A stretch of 45,337 bases of DNA, taken from NCBI GenBank assembly GCA_003667245.1, contig RCNN01000189.1, positions 1 through 45,337 of the forward strand, written 5' to 3'. Numbering within the stretch: the stretch's first letter is position 1; every line of letters begins with the position of its first letter. This document shows, one piece after another, positions 40,815 through 45,337 of this stretch. The notes below the pieces were generated by a model. It was given only the letters and a program-made list of their open reading frames with translations, was not told the origin of the DNA and made no database searches. Both the position numbers and the translations under genes were made by a program. Origin of the DNA: Heterostelium multicystogenum. Its lineage: Eukaryota; Evosea; Eumycetozoa; Acytosteliales; Acytosteliaceae.

Positions 40815-42474
40815 TTAGTGGCTAACCGCCCCACTCGCCCCCAGGCCAGTCTGCGAACGCACAAACTGCGGGAAGTACAGCGCACGTTCCTTCTCTGCCG
40901 CCGCCGACTTGTCGGTGATGGAGAAGAACCAGATGCCGATGAACGCAATGATCATCGAGAACAGCGCCGGGTACTCGTAAGGGAAGATCGCCTTCTCATG
41001 GTGCAGGATCGAGACCCAGATGGTCGGGCCGAGGATCATCAGGCCAACGGCACTGATCAAGCCCAGCCAGCCACCATCATCGCACCGCGGGTGGTGAGGT
41101 TTTTCCAGTACATGGAAAGCAGCAGCACCGGGAAGTTACAGCTGGCCGCAATGGAGAACGCCAGGCCCACCATGAACGCGATGTTCTGGCTTTCAAACAG
41201 GATGCCCAAGCCAATCGCCAGTACTGCCAGGGCGATGGTGGTGATCTTCGATACGCGAATCTCATCCTTCTCGTTGGCCTTGCCTTTCTTGATCACGCTG
41301 GCGTACAGGTCATGGGACACCGCCGAAGCACCCGCGAGGGTCAAACCGGCAACCACTGCCAGGATGGTGGCAAACGCCACGGCCGAGATGAAGCCCAGGA
41401 AGATACTGCCGCCCACCGCGTTGGCCAGTGCACCGCCGCCATGTTGTTACCGCCGAGCAAGGCACCTGCAGCATCCTTGAACGCCGGGTTGGTGCTGACC
41501 AGCAGGATCGCGCCGAAGCCGATGATGAAGGTCAGGATATAGAAGTAGCCGATGAAGCCAGTGGCATACAGCACGCTCTTGCGAGCTTCCTTTGCGTCAC
41601 TCACAGTGAAGAAGCGCATCAGGATGTGCGGCAGGCCGGCGGTACCGAACATCAGTGCCAGGCCGAGGGAGAACGCCGAAATCGGGTCTTTCACCAGGCC
41701 GCCCGGGCTCATGATCGCTTCACCTTTAGGGTGAACCTTGATCGCCTCGGCAAACAGCATGTTGAAGTCGAAGTTGACGTGTTTCATCACCATCAACGCC
41801 ATGAACGAGGCACCGGACAGCAACAAGCACTGCCTTGATGATCTGCACCCAGGTGGTCGCCAGCATGCCGCCGAACAACACATAGAGGCACATCAGGATG
41901 CCTACCAGGATCACCGCGACGTGATAATCCAGGCCGAACAGCAGCTGGATCAGCTTGCCCGCGCCAACCATCTGCGCGATCAGGTAGAACGCCACCACCA
42001 CCAAAGAGCCGCAGGCCGACAGGCTGCGGATCTGGGTTTTGCCCCAGGCGATAGGACGCCACGTCGGCAAAGGTGTATTTGCCCAGGTTACGCAGGCGCT
42101 CGGCGATCAGGAACAGAATGATCGGCCAGCCCACCAGGAAGCCGATCGAGTAGATCAGGCCGTCGTAGCCGGAGGTGAACACCAGCGCGGAAATCCCCAG
42201 GAAGGAGGCTGCCGACATGTAGTCACCGGCAATCGCCAGACCGTTCTGGAACCCGGTGATCTTGCCGCCGGCCGCATAGTAGTCGGCCGCCGACTTGTTG
42301 CGCTTGGACGCCCAGTAGGTGATGCACAAGGTCGCGCCGACGAAGGCCACGAACATCAGGGATCGCTGCGATATTCAGCGGTTGTTTATGCACTTCGCCG
42401 GTCAGTGCATCGGCCGCCCAAACGGCAGGTGCAAAGGCCGAAGCGCCGAGTACAGCCAATAGACGACGGATCAT
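40815..42474 (-). CDS. actP: Cation/acetate symporter ActP, frameshifted as given
   Basis: Sodium:solute symporter (SSS family) of about 552 residues that takes up acetate and related short acids. It begins [20 protein letters not shown] (signal-like first helix). Then comes [19 protein letters not shown], the SSS motif [33 protein letters not shown] and a long series of helices, ending [13 protein letters not shown]. Frame changes lie near 42360, 42050, 41825, 41440 and 41070. The start overlaps the DUF485 stop (ATGA). Confidence 0.93.
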
Positions 42475-42783
42475 TGCGCAGCCTCCTTGAGAATCGCATT
42501 GTTTCAAGTCGTCGAATTCGCCGTTAGCGCGTCGTACATAGATGCCGGTGAGGACGAAGGCCGACACAATCAGCCCGACCCCGATAGGGATCCCCCACGT
42601 GATGGACGAACCGGGCTGATCTTGGCCCCCAGTATTTGCGGCCCATAGGCAATCAGAAGAATGAAAGCGGAGTAAAGCCCAAGCATGATTGCCCGAGAGA
42701 ATCCAGGCGAATCTTTCCCTTTTACTAACCAGCTCCTTGAAACGCGGGCTGTTTTGAATCGAGAGGTAAATGCTGTCGTTCAT
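42471..42783 (-). CDS. DUF485 (YjcH-like) membrane protein, frameshifted as given
   Basis: A small inner-membrane protein of about 103 residues, the usual co-transcribed partner of actP. It begins MNDSIYLSIQNSPRFKELV followed by the charged SKRERFAW motif of DUF485. There are two hydrophobic helices, the second being WGIPIGVGLIVSAFVLTGIY. The end overlaps the actP start by four bases. An indel near 42695 and others near 42615 and 42505 break the frame. It probably affects actP folding or activity; its function is not firmly known. Confidence 0.85.
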
Positions 42784-42914
42784 TGTTTTATCCTCGCAGC
42801 ACAGCTTTTTTATTATTGGAACATATCCACTGTTATGCGGCTGAGGAACAGGTTCCAGACGACCTTAGTAGTAGAAGGAGTGTAGCGAGGGTTTACGGGT
42901 GTGCAGAAACAATT

Positions 42915-43013
42915 GTAGGAGCGAGCTTTGCTCGCGAAAAACGTCAACGGTAACGCGTTCATTCTGGATGATCGCGGTGCCCTTGCGTTCTTCGCGAGCA
43001 AGCTCGCTCTACA
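42915..43013. repeat. REP-like pair downstream of the betX-like gene
   Basis: Variant REP halves at 42915-42938 (TGTAGGAGCGAGCTTTGCTC then GCGAA) and 42991-43013 (inverted). They use GAGCGAGC in place of the standard GAGCGGGC and TGTAGGAG in place of TGTGGGAG, so they are a different REP subfamily from the other pairs in the window. Confidence 0.75.
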
Positions 43014-43024
43014 GTTTTAACGCC

Positions 43025-43877
43025 TTATTTAGCGGTCCACTCGGCGACACGTTCAGGGTGCTTGGCCACCCAGTCCTTGGCCGCCGCTTCAGGCTTTGGC
43101 GCCCTCCTGATTTCGCCAGCATGACTTCGCCGATTTCATCCTTGGAGGCCCCACTGGAATTCTTCAGGAACGCCACGACTTCCGGGGCTTTCTTTTCCAG
43201 GCCTTTGCTGCCGATGCTGTTGACGGTCTCAGCAGCACCATAAATTCCTTTTGGGTCGTCCAGGAAACGCAGTTTCCACTTGGCGAACATCCAGTGTGGC
43301 ACCCAGCGGTGACCGCAATGGATTCCTGTTTGTCTTCGGCACGGGTCAACTCGGCGATCATCGCCGCGCCCGAACTGGCTTGCAGCTTGTAGTCCAGGCC
43401 ATAGGCCTTGATTGCTTCGTCGGTCTTGAGCATCACACCTGAACCGGCGTCGATACCCACGATCTTGTTCTTGAAGGTGGTGTCGGTCTTGAGGTCTTCG
43501 ATGGATTTGGCTTTCACGTACTCAGGCACGATCAGGCCGATCTTGGCGTCCTTGAAGTTGGGGCCGTAGTCGACCACCTTGTCCTTGTTCTTGGCCCAGT
43601 ATTCACCGTGGGTCACCGGCAACCAGGCGGAGAGCATGGCATCGAGTTTGCCGGTGGCCACGCCTTGCCACATGATCCCGGTGGCGACCGCTTCAGTTTC
43701 ACGTCATAACCGAGCTTTTGCTTGATCACTTCTGCCGCCACGTGGGTGGTGGCGACACTGTCCCGACCAGCCATCCAACTAGCCGATGCTCAGGGTTTTG
43801 CTGTCGGCGCTGGCCAGTGTGGAGCTCATCGCAACTACCAGAGTGGCAGCTGCGCCCAAGAGTCGTCGCATCTTCAT
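43025..43877 (-). CDS. betX: Glycine betaine/choline ABC substrate-binding protein, BetX-like, frameshifted as given
   Basis: An exported binding protein of about 283 residues of the OpuAC type. Signal peptide LLGAAATLVVAMSSTLASA, then TMWQGVATGKLDAMLSAWLP, THGEYWAKNKDKVVDYGP and MFAKWKLRFLDDPKGIYG, with the aromatic residues that form the betaine cage. It ends RVAEWTAK. The start MKMRRLLG follows GGGGAAGC. Frame changes occur near 43780, 43685, 43300, 43155 and 43105. No permease or ATPase gene is adjacent, so it probably works with a distant Cbc-type transporter. The neighbours actP and DUF485 match PA3234-PA3236 of P. aeruginosa, as I recall. The symbol betX rests on that match. Confidence 0.82.
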
Positions 43878-44211
43878 AGTGCTTCCCCGAAAGTGCTGCG
43901 CCCGGCGGATGCCGAGCGCACGTCAACCTGTTGTTATGTGGTGCACCGCGCCCCCTTCACGCGCATGGATCACGTGGGTGCCTCATCAGTGGAGGGCTGA
44001 CACTTCGATCATCAACCTGCTGCCACAAGCGACCTGCTCTGACTGCGACCTCAGGTAAGCAAGAAACGACATCACATCGCCAGCAGGAATGATTTGTAGG
44101 ACATTCACCGACGATCCCCGCCCGAACTTTGCATGTCAAAATTATGCGGCCCCACTGGGACGGCTCAAAGTCCGGGTAAGATGCGCGCCTTTGCCCCCAG
44201 ACGGCCTGATC
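43878..44211. other. Divergent intergenic region betX-GH17 gene
   Basis: 334 bp between divergent genes. It must carry both promoters. I see only weak candidates, such as TAAGAT at about 44176-44181 before the GH17 start, and no hairpin or gene. Confidence 0.4.
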
Positions 44212-45337
44212 ATGCCCGCGACTGCACGTTTCCCGCTCCTGCCCTATTTATTTGCCCTGATCCTCGGTGTGCTGGCCCTCGGCGGCTATTGGTACAGCCT
44301 TGGCAACCGGTGGTGCTGCCGGACGTGGCCAGCGCCAGCCCACAAGCTGCAATGTGCGTCCTACACGCCCTTCGACAAAGACCAGTCGCCGCGTTCGACC
44401 AGCCGTTCAAACTGCGCCCGAGCGCATGGACGCACGACCTGGCGTTGCTGGCCACCCTTTTCGAATGCATTCGCACCTACTCCCAGACAGACGGCCTTGA
44501 AGACTTGCCGGCACTGGCGCGCGCAAACACGGCCTGAAGCTGATGAGCGGCGCATGGGTCAGCAGTGATCCGGTGGCCACCGCCAAGGAAGTCGAGGCAC
44601 TGATCGCTTCGGCCAATGCCCCGCGTCGTCCCTCGGTGATCGTCGGCAACGAAAACCCTGCTGCGCAAGGAAGTCACGCGGGCGTTGGTCAAGCTGATCC
44701 ATCACGTCAAGGACCATATCAAGCAACCGGTCACCTATGCCGATGTGTGGAGTTCTGGCTGCAACACCGGAAATCGGCCCCGGTGGACTTCCTGACCATC
44801 CACCTGCTGCCGTACTGGGAAGATGACCCCTCGGCAATCGACCAGGGCGCTCAAGCACGTGGGGCGATGTGCGCCAGACCTTCGGCAACAAGTTCGCCCC
44901 CAAGGACGTGATGATCGGCGAGACCGGCGGCCGAGCGAAGGCCGCCAGCGGGAAACGGCCGTGCCGAGCCGGGTCAACGAAGCGAAATTCAATGCGCGGG
45001 TTCGTGGCCATGGCGAAGCCAATGGCTGGCACTACAACCTGATCGAAGCCTTTGACCAGCCGTGGAAACGTGCCAGTGAAGGGGCGGTGGTGGTTACTGG
45101 GGCCTGTTTGATGCGGACCGCCAGGACAAGGGTGCTCGCCGGCCCGTGACCAATGTGCCGTACTGCCCGCTGTGGCTGGGGTTTGCGGGATTATCCTGCT
45201 GGGCACGCTGCTGCTGGGTGGCCGCGTGCGCACGGCCCGGGCTGCGTTGTTGTTGCCATTGCTGGGCGCCGTGGCGGCCGCTCGATCGGCACCTGGCCGA
45301 GTTGAACCGGGTCACCGCGCGCTTCACGGATGAGTGG
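44212..45337 (+). CDS. GH17-type membrane beta-glucan enzyme, 5' part (cut by window end), frameshifted as given
   Basis: N-terminal part of a membrane protein with a glycoside hydrolase family 17 domain, a type often annotated as beta-(1,6)-glucan synthase in Pseudomonas. The start MPATARFPLLPYLFALILG places a first helix at residues 8-27. Then come SYTPFDKDQSP, the catalytic acid motif IVGNE, the nucleophile motif IGETG(W)PS (the W codon has lost a T near 44929), NEAKFMRGF, WHYNLIEAFDQPWK and a second hydrophobic block (LGTLLLGGRVRTARAALLLPLLG). At least ten small indels break the frame between 44300 and 45290. The 3' end lies outside the window. Substrate and polymer unknown. Confidence 0.75.

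Overview
The window is chromosomal DNA of a fluorescent Pseudomonas (P. fluorescens group). The evidence is high GC with Pseudomonas codon use, repeated REP sequences (core GTGGGAGCGGGCTTGCTCGC), and a gene order that, as I recall it, follows the P. aeruginosa block from gltA-sdhCDAB-sucABCD-lpd-brnQ-htpG through fabAB to gpsA. No plasmid, phage, IS or CRISPR features were seen.

Layout. 1-736: end of a sensor histidine kinase. 765-1829: AI-2E family permease. 1903-6725 (minus): a probable lipid or acyl operon (AMP-dependent acyl-CoA synthetase, hotdog thioesterase, two alpha/beta hydrolases, an 18-codon small ORF, a DUF4892 protein). 6822-7641: a long imperfect inverted-repeat element with no gene. 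7658-9488 (minus): gpsA, a DUF4389 protein and sixA. 9684-14651 (plus): TonB-dependent receptor, periplasmic binding protein and hybrid histidine kinase in one tightly packed operon. 14902-16662: fabA-fabB (unsaturated fatty acid synthesis). 16729-17160: a second copy of the long repeat. 17167-18796: chemotaxis receptor. 18945-22309: amidohydrolase, OsmC protein, pirin, dienelactone hydrolase. 22376-24280: htpG. 24370-25295: two overlapping hotdog thioesterases. 25454-25696: small lipoprotein. 25846-27159: brnQ. 27578-38993 (minus): sucD, sucC, lpd, sucB, sucA, sdhB, sdhA, sdhD, sdhC. 39356-40650 (plus): gltA, divergent from sdhC. 40815-43877 (minus): actP, a DUF485 protein and a betX-like binding protein. 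44212-end: a GH17-type glucan enzyme cut by the window edge.

How the genes fit together. The gltA/sdh/suc/lpd block encodes most of the oxidative TCA cycle: citrate synthase, 2-oxoglutarate dehydrogenase, succinyl-CoA synthetase and succinate dehydrogenase. The acetate permease and the betX-like protein feed acetyl units and betaine/choline carbon into it. FabA and FabB set membrane unsaturation, and gpsA supplies glycerol-3-phosphate for phospholipids. The operon at 9684-14651 looks like a complete sensing route from outer membrane to phosphorelay and is the most interesting system here.

Quality caveat. Many genes, including essential ones (fabA, fabB, sdhA, gltA), are broken as given by single-base insertions or deletions, nearly all one extra base in a short homopolymer. 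In gltA there are exactly five insertions, and removing them gives a normal 429-codon protein. These are best read as sequencing or assembly errors, not pseudogenes. I report the full span of each such gene as one CDS and note the breaks. Stretches such as 1-5.5 kb and 22.3-31.0 kb are free of them.
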